Assembly: GCA_039796575.1 (NCBI GenBank)
Contig: JBDKJP010000046.1
Span: forward strand, 62,001 to 126,000
Origin: UBA668 sp039796575
GTDB lineage: Bacteria; Actinomycetota; Acidimicrobiia; Acidimicrobiales; Ilumatobacteraceae
DNA length: 64,000 nt
Direction of reading: 5' to 3'
The notes under the pieces are model-generated. The model made no database searches. It had not been told where the DNA came from and worked only from the letters and a program-made list of their open reading frames with translations. Made by a program: the position numbers and the translations under genes. Of the stretch, positions 48,841 through 55,771 are shown one piece after another (position 1 is the stretch's first letter; each line of letters opens with the position of its first letter).

Positions 48841-49235
48841 CCGTGTTCTTCGACACCAGCGCCGTGATGGCGCTGCACATCGAGTCGCCGCTGCGCGCGC
48901 TGGCGGCGGCCGAGCTGGCGCAGCCGACGTGCGTGAGCGCGATGGCGCTCACCGAGGCGCTCGCCCTCATCGCCAAGCTCACCGACGAACCGGTGGTGCA
49001 GGCCGATCTCGAGGACGTGCTGCGCCTGCAGTGGGACCGCTACGCGGTGGTGCCCGTCGACCAACGCTGCCTCGACCGCGCGGCCCAGCTGCTGCGCGAG
49101 CAACCCCTCCGACTGGCCGACGCCATCCACCTCGCCGCCGCTGACCGGCTCCCCCGGCCCGTCACCTACGTCACGTTCGACCCGGGTCAGATCCCGGTCG
49201 CGTTGAGCATGGGCTTCGACGTCGTCTCGTCGTGA
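48837..49235 (+). CDS. VapC-type PIN-domain ribonuclease toxin
   Basis: A 132-residue PIN domain with the acidic catalytic set Asp6 (FFDTSAV), Glu40 (LTEAL), Asp95 (LADAIHLAAA) and Asp115 (TFDP). Such toxins cleave tRNA or rRNA when freed from the antitoxin. All catalytic residues are intact, so the module appears functional. Followed by a 20-bp hairpin. Confidence 0.9.
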   Translation: MTVFFDTSAVMALHIESPLRALAAAELAQPTCVSAMALTEALALIAKLTDEPVVQADLEDVLRLQWDRYAVVPVDQRCLDRAAQLLREQPLRLADAIHLAAADRLPRPVTYVTFDPGQIPVALSMGFDVVSS

Positions 49236-49239
49236 GGGG

Positions 49240-49313
49240 CTTCTGGGCGTCATCCGTCCCACATCCGCTTCTGGGCGGGATGCGTCCCGGAAACCGGGAC
49301 GCATCCCGCCCAG
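49240..49313. repeat. Perfect 20-bp hairpin with an extra half-copy
   Basis: Bases 49271-49290 (ctgggcgggatgcgtcccgg) pair with 49294-49313 without mismatch around an AAA loop. A degenerate copy of the left arm at 49240-49260 matches 49268-49288 at 18 of 21 positions, 28 bp upstream. The element fills the gap after the VapC stop; no U-tract follows. It may terminate vapBC or be a REP/MITE-like extragenic repeat. The rest of the 153-bp gap shows nothing else. Confidence 0.7.
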
Positions 49314-49388
49314 TTGGGCAGTTCGACCCTGGCGACCGCCGACGACAGGCGGTCAAATGAGCGTGACCCGACCAGAGGGGGAGCCACC

Positions 49389-50297
49389 ATGCGTCGCCGA
49401 CATCGCACGATCGCCGCTGTCGTGTCGCTCCTCGCGGGGCTGACGGCATGCGGCTCGTCAGCCACCCTGACGGAGGCGACCACCGCGTCCGCCGTCGAGA
49501 CCACCATCACGACGGCGGCACCCACCACCACTGCTGCGCCGACGACGACGGCGGCTGCCACCTCCACCACCATGCCGGCGAGCGAGGCAGGCTGGACGGC
49601 GTTCGACCCCTACGACATCGGCATGCCGGTCGCAGTGCCGTGCTGCGCCTCGAACTGGTACGACATGGCGGCCTCGCCTGCGTTCCCGACAGCCGGGGCA
49701 CCGCTCGCCGACGGCGTGTACCGGATCGACTGGGAGTGGCCGGTTGCGCCGGCCACCACGGTGACCGCGACGCTGCGCCGGTTCGCACCGTGCAGCGACC
49801 TGCCGGAGACGGCGTGCGAGGCGCCACCGGAGGGGATGGCGTTCGAACCGACGGACGTCGGGGTCGACCCGACGGACGAGTACGGCGTCACCCTGCAGCT
49901 CGACGCCTCACTCACGGTCGTGCTGGGCGGTTTCAACGGCTGGGAGGCCGACGGGAGCTACGCCGTCGGCAACGGGCTCGACCTGCTGGACCTGGTCACC
50001 GCCATCGACGCCGACTTCGAGGTCGCGATCATGCAGCCCCACCTCGCGGGTGTCGCCGACGGTGACATCGCCGCCGGGCTCGTCGCGGTCCCCGCACACG
50101 GGTTCGGGCCGGCACCGGACGACGTCATGCTCCTCGCCGATTCCCACGCGGATGCGCCGCCGCTGCTCTTCCAGACACTCCTCTACAACTGGGATGCACC
50201 CGACGCGTCGCGCGGTAGCGATGTCCTCGGCCCGATCGCACTGAAGGTCGAGGGAGGCGAGTACACGGTCACCGTGTACGCCGGCTTCTACAGCTGA
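49389..50297 (+). CDS. Secreted lipoprotein of unknown function
   Basis: A 302-residue protein: basic N-terminus, hydrophobic core and lipobox LTAC (Cys21), a Thr/Ala/Pro-rich low-complexity linker (about 28-62), then a globular domain with Cys pairs (VPCCASNW; APCSDLPETACEAPP). No family recognised. ATG 49389 has GAGGGGGAG 5 nt upstream. Acidic and probably attached to the outer face of the membrane. Confidence 0.75.
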   Translation: MRRRHRTIAAVVSLLAGLTACGSSATLTEATTASAVETTITTAAPTTTAAPTTTAAATSTTMPASEAGWTAFDPYDIGMPVAVPCCASNWYDMAASPAFPTAGAPLADGVYRIDWEWPVAPATTVTATLRRFAPCSDLPETACEAPPEGMAFEPTDVGVDPTDEYGVTLQLDASLTVVLGGFNGWEADGSYAVGNGLDLLDLVTAIDADFEVAIMQPHLAGVADGDIAAGLVAVPAHGFGPAPDDVMLLADSHADAPPLLFQTLLYNWDAPDASRGSDVLGPIALKVEGGEYTVTVYAGFYS

Positions 50298-50303
50298 TCG
50301 CTG

Positions 50304-50720
50304 TCAGGTGGTGTGCACGACGTAGACGTTGCACGGTGCGTGCTTCGCCACGTCGAGCGGGATGCTGCCGAGCACACGCGCCGCGCTCTGCACGCGCTTG
50401 TTGCCCACCACGATGATCGACGCGCCGAGGCGCTCGGCCTCCTGGCACAGCGCGTCGGCGGGCTCGGCCACCACGGCGGCGTGCGTGGCCTCGATGCCAC
50501 CCGGCAACGAGCCCTTCAACGACCGCAGGAAGTCCTCCGCCAGCGACAGCGGATCGATGACCACACGCTCGGCACCGGCCTGCACCGACTGCCCCTTCGC
50601 CCGCTTCAGCGCGGTCACGAGGTGCAGCGGCCGGCCGAGCTGCTGCGCCAGCAGCGCAGCCTCCTTCGCTGCGACGCGCGCCGTGTCGCTCTCGTCCACG
50701 CCCACGATGATCTCGTCCAT
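50304..50720 (-). CDS. Universal stress protein family protein
   Basis: A 138-residue single USP domain beginning IIVGVDESDTARVAAKEAA and ending with the ATP-loop-like VVGNKRVQSAARVLGSIPLDVAKHAPCNVYVV. It is probably an ATP-binding stress or dormancy factor. GGGAG lies 5 nt before ATG 50720; an upstream extension of the frame has no USP similarity. Confidence 0.9.
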   Translation of the reverse strand: MDEIIVGVDESDTARVAAKEAALLAQQLGRPLHLVTALKRAKGQSVQAGAERVVIDPLSLAEDFLRSLKGSLPGGIEATHAAVVAEPADALCQEAERLGASIIVVGNKRVQSAARVLGSIPLDVAKHAPCNVYVVHTT

Positions 50721-50778
50721 GCTCGCTCCCTCGATGGCTCGTCGGGCAGGACTGTACAACGCGGCAAGTGAGCGCTCG

Positions 50779-51432
50779 TCACACCACCAGCAGGGTGATG
50801 GTGGCGAAGTGGCACGACGCCGCGGCGACGGTGAACGTGTGCCACACCTCGTGGTAGCCGAACGTGCGCGGCCACGGGTCGGGCCGTTCGAGCACCAGCA
50901 CCGGGATGCCCACGGTGTACAGCAACCCACCGGCGAACAGCAACGACAGCTCGGTGGTGGAGAGCCCGTCGAACAGCGCCGGCATGGCCACCACGACGAT
51001 CCAACCGAGGATGGGGTACAGCGCGATCTCCAACCAGCGCAGCCGGTCGAACGCGACCTGCTTCAGCACCACGCCCAGCGCGGCGCCGAGCCACACGACG
51101 CACAGGATGGGGATGCCCCACGCCGGCGGCAGCCCGAGCAGGCAGATCGGGGTGTAGCTGCCGGCGATGAGCACGAAGATCATCGAGTGGTCGAGGCGCT
51201 GCATCAGCGCCTGGGTGCGTTCGCGCTTGGCGAGACGGTGGTAGCCGGCGGACGTGCCGAAGCCGAGCAGCAGGCTGGCCATGTAGATCGTGGCGCCCAC
51301 CTTCGCCTCGGCGGAGCGACCGAGGACGATGAGCAGGATGCCGCCCGGAATGGCGAGCGCGAACGCCGCGACGTGCATCCACCCCCGCCAGGAGGGGCGC
51401 TCGTGGGCGGGGGTGACCGACGACGAGGGCAT
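50779..51432 (-). CDS. Hemolysin III / PAQR-family membrane protein
   Basis: A 217-residue protein with seven hydrophobic segments. The PAQR metal-site motifs are present: S-x3-H (TSAGYHRL), D (RLDHSMIFVLIAGSYTP) and the C-terminal H-x3-H (FGYHEVWHTFTV). The family includes bacterial hemolysin III proteins and eukaryotic adiponectin-type receptors with proposed ceramidase activity. A TAGGGT box is 6 nt before ATG 51432. Confidence 0.9.
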   Translation of the reverse strand: MPSSSVTPAHERPSWRGWMHVAAFALAIPGGILLIVLGRSAEAKVGATIYMASLLLGFGTSAGYHRLAKRERTQALMQRLDHSMIFVLIAGSYTPICLLGLPPAWGIPILCVVWLGAALGVVLKQVAFDRLRWLEIALYPILGWIVVVAMPALFDGLSTTELSLLFAGGLLYTVGIPVLVLERPDPWPRTFGYHEVWHTFTVAAASCHFATITLLVV

Positions 51433-51438
51433 CCGGGC

Positions 51439-51444
51439 ACCCTA
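51439..51444 (-). promoter_or_regulatory. -10 box TAGGGT of the hemolysin III-family gene
   Basis: TAGGGT lies 6 nt before ATG 51432. Confidence 0.5.
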
Positions 51445-51498
51445 CGACCACTAGGGCCGAAGGTCACTTCGCGGCGTGACCCTGGACGGTGAGAGACG

Positions 51499-51527
51499 TT
51501 GAGACAAATTTGATCTGATCGTCTCAA
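51499..51527. promoter_or_regulatory. Operator-like inverted repeat TTGAGAC-N15-GTCTCAA
   Basis: Perfect 7-bp arms flank a 15-bp AT-rich spacer, 37 nt upstream of the diiron operon start. The spacing suits a TetR-type dimer. The AT-rich stretch contrasts with its surroundings and probably contains the promoter. Confidence 0.5.
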
Positions 51528-51563
51528 TACCTCGGCGGGGGCCGAGGACGGAGGGGATCCGCA

Positions 51564-52673
51564 ATGACGATCATGGACCATTCACCCGCCGACGCAGGTC
51601 GTTACGACAACCTGCCCGACGTCTCGCCCATCGGCGCACCGCTCGACTGGAAGTGGCTGCGCGGCGCGAAGAGCGAGTGGGGTGTGAAGCCCACGCCCGG
51701 CCCGCGCGGCCTGACGATGATGGACATCGCCGTCGGCTCCTACGGCGACGTGCCCGAGAACCCGCCGCGCCGCTCGATGGCGCCCCGCGGCGCCGACGTC
51801 GACCCCGATACGCCGGACATGGGCTACATCCTCAACAAGAAGAGCGACGTGTGGGCCGAGAACGTGGTCGAGCTCTACGAAGAGGCCGTCGCCCGCCAGT
51901 GGAGCGCCACCCGCGACATCCCGTGGAGCGAGCTGCCCGAGCTGCCCGCCGACATCGAGCACGCGATGTGCCAGGTGTGCACCACGCTCACCGAGGTGGA
52001 GATGATCGCCAGCGACCTCCCCGCGAAGTGGATGTGGCGCATGAACCACGACTTCATCGAAGCGAAGATGTTCCTCTGCACCCAGATCATGGACGAGGCC
52101 CGCCACGCCGAGGTGTTCCGCAAGCGGGCGCTCGCCAACGGCGGTGGCCTGCTGATGTCGCGGGGCTCGAGCGAGGGCCTGCTGCGCACCATCATCGAGG
52201 CGAAGACCTACACCCAGGCCACGGCGCTCATGCACCTGCTCGGGGAGGGCTTCATCCTCGACATCTTCCGCATGGGCGAGCTCATCGCTCCGTCGGCCGT
52301 CGAGAAGCGCATGTTCCGCATGGCAATGCAGGACGAGGCCCGCCACGTCGCCTACGGCACGATGCACATCCGCTACGCCGTCGAGCAGGACCCCGACGTC
52401 GTCGAGGAGATCCACGAGGCGCTCGACCACGGCGAGGCCGTGCTCACCGCGTTCGGCACCAACCAGGACTTCGGCTCCGCACTGGCGGTGCTTCTCGGTG
52501 GCGGCGTCGACCACGTCGAGGACAAGGGCTTCCCGCTGCAGATGGAACTGCAGAAGAAGCAGTTCACCTCCTACCTGGCGCGTTGCGAGCGCGCCGGCAT
52601 CAGCCGCCTGCACCGCACCACGCTCCCCCTGGAGCTGATGGGCATCGACCCCGAGACCGTGCTCGCGAACTGA
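51564..52673 (+). CDS. Diiron ferritin-like protein (oxygenase/oxidase candidate)
   Basis: A 369-residue helical protein with a complete six-ligand diiron pattern: Glu107 (LYEEAVARQW), Glu178-x2-His181 (DEARHAEVF), Glu228 (LGEGFILD) and Glu258-x2-His261 (DEARHVAYG). Two E-x-x-H motifs with these spacings place it in the ferritin-like group with ribonucleotide reductase R2, R2-like oxidases and AurF/acyl-oxidising enzymes rather than storage ferritins. It is likely to activate O2. It begins a tight operon with an SCP2-like protein and a ferredoxin, which suggest a lipid substrate and the electron source. GGAGGGG lies 8 nt before the ATG. Confidence 0.85.
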   Translation: MTIMDHSPADAGRYDNLPDVSPIGAPLDWKWLRGAKSEWGVKPTPGPRGLTMMDIAVGSYGDVPENPPRRSMAPRGADVDPDTPDMGYILNKKSDVWAENVVELYEEAVARQWSATRDIPWSELPELPADIEHAMCQVCTTLTEVEMIASDLPAKWMWRMNHDFIEAKMFLCTQIMDEARHAEVFRKRALANGGGLLMSRGSSEGLLRTIIEAKTYTQATALMHLLGEGFILDIFRMGELIAPSAVEKRMFRMAMQDEARHVAYGTMHIRYAVEQDPDVVEEIHEALDHGEAVLTAFGTNQDFGSALAVLLGGGVDHVEDKGFPLQMELQKKQFTSYLARCERAGISRLHRTTLPLELMGIDPETVLAN

Positions 52674-52681
52674 GGAACGAC

Positions 52682-53113
52682 ATGCACATCGACACCGACA
52701 CCTTCTTCGCCGGCCTGGCCGACGAGATGAATGCCCACCCGGAGCAGTTCCGGGTGCTCGGCGACTGCGACATGGTCGCCGCGCTGGTGATGCGTCGCGA
52801 CAGCGGCGACTTCGCCGTGCGCATCACGTTCGAGGAGCTCCGCTGCGTCGAGGCCGTCGAGATCCCGGCGGCAGAGGCCCGCCAGGCCGACTTCTACCTC
52901 GACGGCCCGTACGAGATGTGGCAGACCATGTTCGACGACATCCTCGAGCACGGCACGGCGAGCGGCCGCCTCACCATCAACAGCCTGGCGTTGCTCGGCA
53001 CCGACATCCGCCTGCGTGGCGACGACCCGATGGGCGTCGACAAGTTCTCGCGGTTCAACCAGACCCTGCAGGAATACCTCGACGGCGCGGCGCGCATCGC
53101 CGCGGCGGCGTGA
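52682..53113 (+). CDS. SCP2-like (sterol carrier/lipid-binding) domain protein
   Basis: A 143-residue protein. The pattern FRVLGDCDMVAALVMRRDSGDFAVRITFEE, then DFYLDGPYEMWQTMFDDILEHGTASGRLTINSLALLGTDIRLRG, resembles SCP2/alkyl-sulfatase C-terminal folds that bind hydrophobic ligands in a tunnel. It starts 8 nt after the diiron gene with AGGA upstream. It probably presents or binds the substrate for the diiron enzyme; family assignment is moderate. Confidence 0.68.
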   Translation: MHIDTDTFFAGLADEMNAHPEQFRVLGDCDMVAALVMRRDSGDFAVRITFEELRCVEAVEIPAAEARQADFYLDGPYEMWQTMFDDILEHGTASGRLTINSLALLGTDIRLRGDDPMGVDKFSRFNQTLQEYLDGAARIAAAA

Positions 53114-53129
53114 ATCGGAGGACCACATC

Positions 53130-53342
53130 ATGAACGCACCGAGCTGCCCGAACTGCGGCGAGCCCATCGACAAGGTGGTCGACGTGCCGTACGGCTGGTG
53201 GGAGTGGAACGGCACCAAGTACGTGCTGAAGACCGCCGCCTCTCGTGTCGACGTTGCACCGTGGGTGCACATCGGTTGCATGGGGGAGCTGCGCAAGTTC
53301 CACCCGCAGAACCCGGTCACGTCGGAGGCCACGACCGCATGA
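53130..53342 (+). CDS. Small Cys-containing (zinc-ribbon-like) protein
   Basis: A 70-residue protein with an N-terminal CPNCGEPI knuckle (Cys6, Cys9) and a later HIGCMGE (His48, Cys51 region) that could complete a metal site; the middle has DVPYGWWEWNG. GGAGG precedes the ATG by 8 nt. No family recognised; context suggests an accessory part of the diiron/ferredoxin system. Confidence 0.7.
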   Translation: MNAPSCPNCGEPIDKVVDVPYGWWEWNGTKYVLKTAASRVDVAPWVHIGCMGELRKFHPQNPVTSEATTA

Positions 53343-53352
53343 GGTGTGCACG

Positions 53353-53772
53353 ATGAGCCTGTTGGTGCGGCAGGACCGCTGCATCGGGTGTGGCGCGTGC
53401 GACTACTCGTGCCACTCCCAGGCATTGACGAAGACCGACGAGTTCCTCGGCCTGTTCGAGATCGACCCGTTCACGTGCGACGACTGTGGCGTGTGCGTCA
53501 CGAAGTGCCCGGAGAACGCGATCGTCGTCGACGAGCGCTTCCCGGTGTGCCACGGCCACGGTTGCCCGCTGCAGTCACAGCGGTTGGCCGACACGACGTG
53601 CGCCATCTGGCAACAGACGTGCACGTCGTGCGGCACCACGATGTGGCGCGAGCCCGACGGTCACGAGTGGTCGTGCCCGAAGTGCGATGCGGGCCGCAAG
53701 GTGAGCTGCCCGAAGACGAGGTTGCTGCAGATCGCCCCGACTCAGGGCGCCGCGAGGTCCATCGTCCAGTAG
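53353..53772 (+). CDS. Two-cluster [4Fe-4S]-type ferredoxin with C-terminal rubredoxin/zinc-ribbon-like region
   Basis: A 139-residue protein. Two C-x2-C-x2-C-x3-C sets (Cys10, 13, 16, 20 and Cys42, 45, 48, 52, the latter followed by Pro) predict two Fe-S clusters. Residues 90-111 add CTSC and CPKC knuckles of rubredoxin or zinc-ribbon type, and CHGHGC lies between. It is the natural electron donor for the diiron protein of the same operon. The last 31 bases overlap the convergent CAP-domain gene. Confidence 0.85.
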   Translation: MSLLVRQDRCIGCGACDYSCHSQALTKTDEFLGLFEIDPFTCDDCGVCVTKCPENAIVVDERFPVCHGHGCPLQSQRLADTTCAIWQQTCTSCGTTMWREPDGHEWSCPKCDAGRKVSCPKTRLLQIAPTQGAARSIVQ

Positions 53773-54269
53773 AGGACGCCGTTGCTGCCCTTCGCGGCAG
53801 CGACCCCGATGTGCACCATGTTGGCGTTGAGGATGTTGGCCTTGTGGCCGGGGCTGTTCATCCATGCGCTCATCACCTGGGTGCAGTCGGCCTGGCCGGC
53901 CGCCACGTTCTCGGCCCACGTGCGCCAGCCGTAGCCCTCGGCCTTGATGCGCGCACCGGCGTCGGCACCGTTGGCGCTCTTGTGCGTCATGGTGAGGATG
54001 CTCGCCTGGTAGTTCGAGTGCTTCTGTGCCGCGGTCTGCACCCGCGACTCGATGGCGACGGCCTTGATGCCACGCGCCGCACGTTCCTTGTTGACCAAGG
54101 TGGTGCACGCGTTGGCGACCTTCATCACGTCGTTGGTGGCCGTCACCGGTGATGGTGCCGGCGCCGGCGCCGGGGCCGGTGATGCGCAGGCGCGCACGAA
54201 CCCCGCCGCTCCGAAGAGCCCCAACACCACCGTCACGCCGTACGCCCCGAAGGACCGAGGGAATCGCAT
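53742..54269 (-). CDS. Secreted CAP/SCP-domain protein
   Basis: A 175-residue exported protein: signal or anchor segment (about 9-27), an Ala-Pro linker, and a CAP domain with VNKERAARGIKAV, KHSNYQASILTMTHKS (His of the CAP cavity), WAENVAAGQ and WMNSPGHKANILNANMVHIGVAA. Bacterial CAP proteins resemble the YkwD/SpoSA group; the function is mostly unknown. ATG 54269 is preferred over an in-frame TTG seven codons earlier. It overlaps the ferredoxin gene tail to tail. Confidence 0.88.
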   Translation of the reverse strand: MRFPRSFGAYGVTVVLGLFGAAGFVRACASPAPAPAPAPSPVTATNDVMKVANACTTLVNKERAARGIKAVAIESRVQTAAQKHSNYQASILTMTHKSANGADAGARIKAEGYGWRTWAENVAAGQADCTQVMSAWMNSPGHKANILNANMVHIGVAAAKGSNGVLYWTMDLAAP

Positions 54270-54311
54270 TCTGTTGTCCGTTTCGTCCAAGCCCGCTCGG
54301 TTGATATCGGT

Positions 54312-54338
54312 CGATCAAGACCCGTCCCTTCTTGATCG
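54312..54338. promoter_or_regulatory. Inverted repeat CGATCAAGA-N9-TCTTGATCG between amidase and CAP genes
   Basis: Perfect 9-bp arms with a 9-bp spacer start 3 nt past the amidase stop and end 42 nt before the CAP-protein ATG. It could be an operator for the CAP gene or a terminator for the amidase operon; the local sequence is unusually AT-rich. Confidence 0.5.
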
Positions 54339-54341
54339 CAA

Positions 54342-55769
54342 TCAGATTGTAACACCACCGCGCGTGACGTGCGGCACTCGGACGCCCCCTCCCAGCTCAC
54401 GGCATGCGTCGGCGACCAGTCCAGCCACTCGGATGGCCCGTCGATCGTGAAGAAACGGTGTCACCACCTGCATGCCCACCGGCAGGCCGTCATCGGTGAC
54501 GCCCACCGGCGTGGCCGTGCTCGGCAGATAGGCGGCGCCGACGAGGGCCGGCCATCCCTCGAGATCCAGGTACGGACGCTGAACCCCGTTCACCTGCACG
54601 ACACGGTCGCCCCAGTAGCCGGCCTGCAGATGCGGGAACGCGGGGAGCAGCGTGATCGGGCACAGCACGACGTCGAACCGTTCGAACAGCTCGGCCCACG
54701 CGGCGCGCAGCACGGCGCGCCGGCGGTGCGCGAGCAGCCAGTCGCGGTGCGAGCGCGTGTGATCGACCTCGTCGCTGACCGACACGGCAGAGCCGATGAG
54801 TCGCGCCCCGTCGCGCCAGGCAGTGGCGACGTCGATGGCCGGTCGCGCCGAGCGGTCGACCCGCGCACCGGCTGCCTCCACCGCGTCGACCGCGTCGTGC
54901 AGCACCCGCGCCATCACGGCGTCGATCTCGAGCTCGGGCTCGTCGATCCAGGCGGCCACGTGCAGGCCGCGCAGCGAGTCGACCGACGACTCGGGCAGGT
55001 CCAGCCGCCACGCGACCGCACGCTCGGGCGTCGGCCCGGCCAGCACGTCGAGCAGCAGGCGGAGGTCGTCGGCGCTCCGGGCGATAGGGCCGAACGTGTT
55101 CACGTCGCTCTCGACCATGGCCCTCGGGTCGGTGGCGCCGACCGCGTCGAGGTAGCCGAGCGTGGGGATGATGCCGAAGCTCGGCTTGTGCCCGAACACG
55201 CCACAGAACGCCGACGGGACGCGCACCGAACCACCGATGTCGGTGCCGAGCTCGAAGCTCGTCATGCCGCACGCGACCGCGGCTGCCGCACCGCCCGAGG
55301 AGCCGCCGGGCGTGCGGTCGAGCGCCCACGGGTTGTTGGTCGTGCCGAACATCTCGTTGAAGCTCTGCCAGTCGCCCGACCACTCGGGCAGGTTGGTCTT
55401 CCCGAACACGATCGCACCGGCGCCCTTCAGCGCCGCCACTGCGGGGGCATCGGCGGCGGGCACGTGGTCGCGCAGCGCCACCGCCCCACCGGTGGACCGC
55501 ACCCCTTCGGTGGCGATCGCGTCCTTGACGGTGATGGGCAGCCCGTGCAGCGGCCCCCACGACTCCCCGCGCGCCGTGGCCTCGTCGGCCTCCTGGGCGC
55601 GGCGGCGAGCGCGGTGTGCGTCGAGGGTGCACACCGCGTGCACGTGCCGATCGACGTCCTCGATGCGGTCGAGGAACAGGTCGAGCAGCTCCTCGCTGCC
55701 GAGACGGCCGGCCGCGATGGCGGCCGCCTGATCGGTGGCGCTCCACATCGTCGGATCGGTGATGCTCAT
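54342..55769 (-). CDS. Amidase-signature family hydrolase
   Basis: A 475-residue amidase with the Ser-cisSer-Lys triad: Lys in ITVKDAIATEGV, the glycine/serine loop TPGGSSGGAAAAVA, and the nucleophile Ser in GTDIGGSVRVP. It hydrolyses an amide such as an aryl or acyl amide, but is not recognisable as GatA, since no gatC/gatB lies nearby. ATG 55769 has AAGGAGG 6 nt upstream; an ATG at 55775 overlaps the enolase-superfamily stop but touches the ribosome site. It is co-transcribed with the enolase-superfamily gene. Confidence 0.92.
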   Translation of the reverse strand: MSITDPTMWSATDQAAAIAAGRLGSEELLDLFLDRIEDVDRHVHAVCTLDAHRARRRAQEADEATARGESWGPLHGLPITVKDAIATEGVRSTGGAVALRDHVPAADAPAVAALKGAGAIVFGKTNLPEWSGDWQSFNEMFGTTNNPWALDRTPGGSSGGAAAAVACGMTSFELGTDIGGSVRVPSAFCGVFGHKPSFGIIPTLGYLDAVGATDPRAMVESDVNTFGPIARSADDLRLLLDVLAGPTPERAVAWRLDLPESSVDSLRGLHVAAWIDEPELEIDAVMARVLHDAVDAVEAAGARVDRSARPAIDVATAWRDGARLIGSAVSVSDEVDHTRSHRDWLLAHRRRAVLRAAWAELFERFDVVLCPITLLPAFPHLQAGYWGDRVVQVNGVQRPYLDLEGWPALVGAAYLPSTATPVGVTDDGLPVGMQVVTPFLHDRRAIRVAGLVADACRELGGGVRVPHVTRGGVTI

Positions 55770-55771
55770 CG

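Noticed and set aside
49495..49575. Low-complexity acc/acg-rich stretch as a microsatellite
   Set aside because: It encodes a Thr/Ala/Pro linker typical of secreted lipoproteins after the lipobox.
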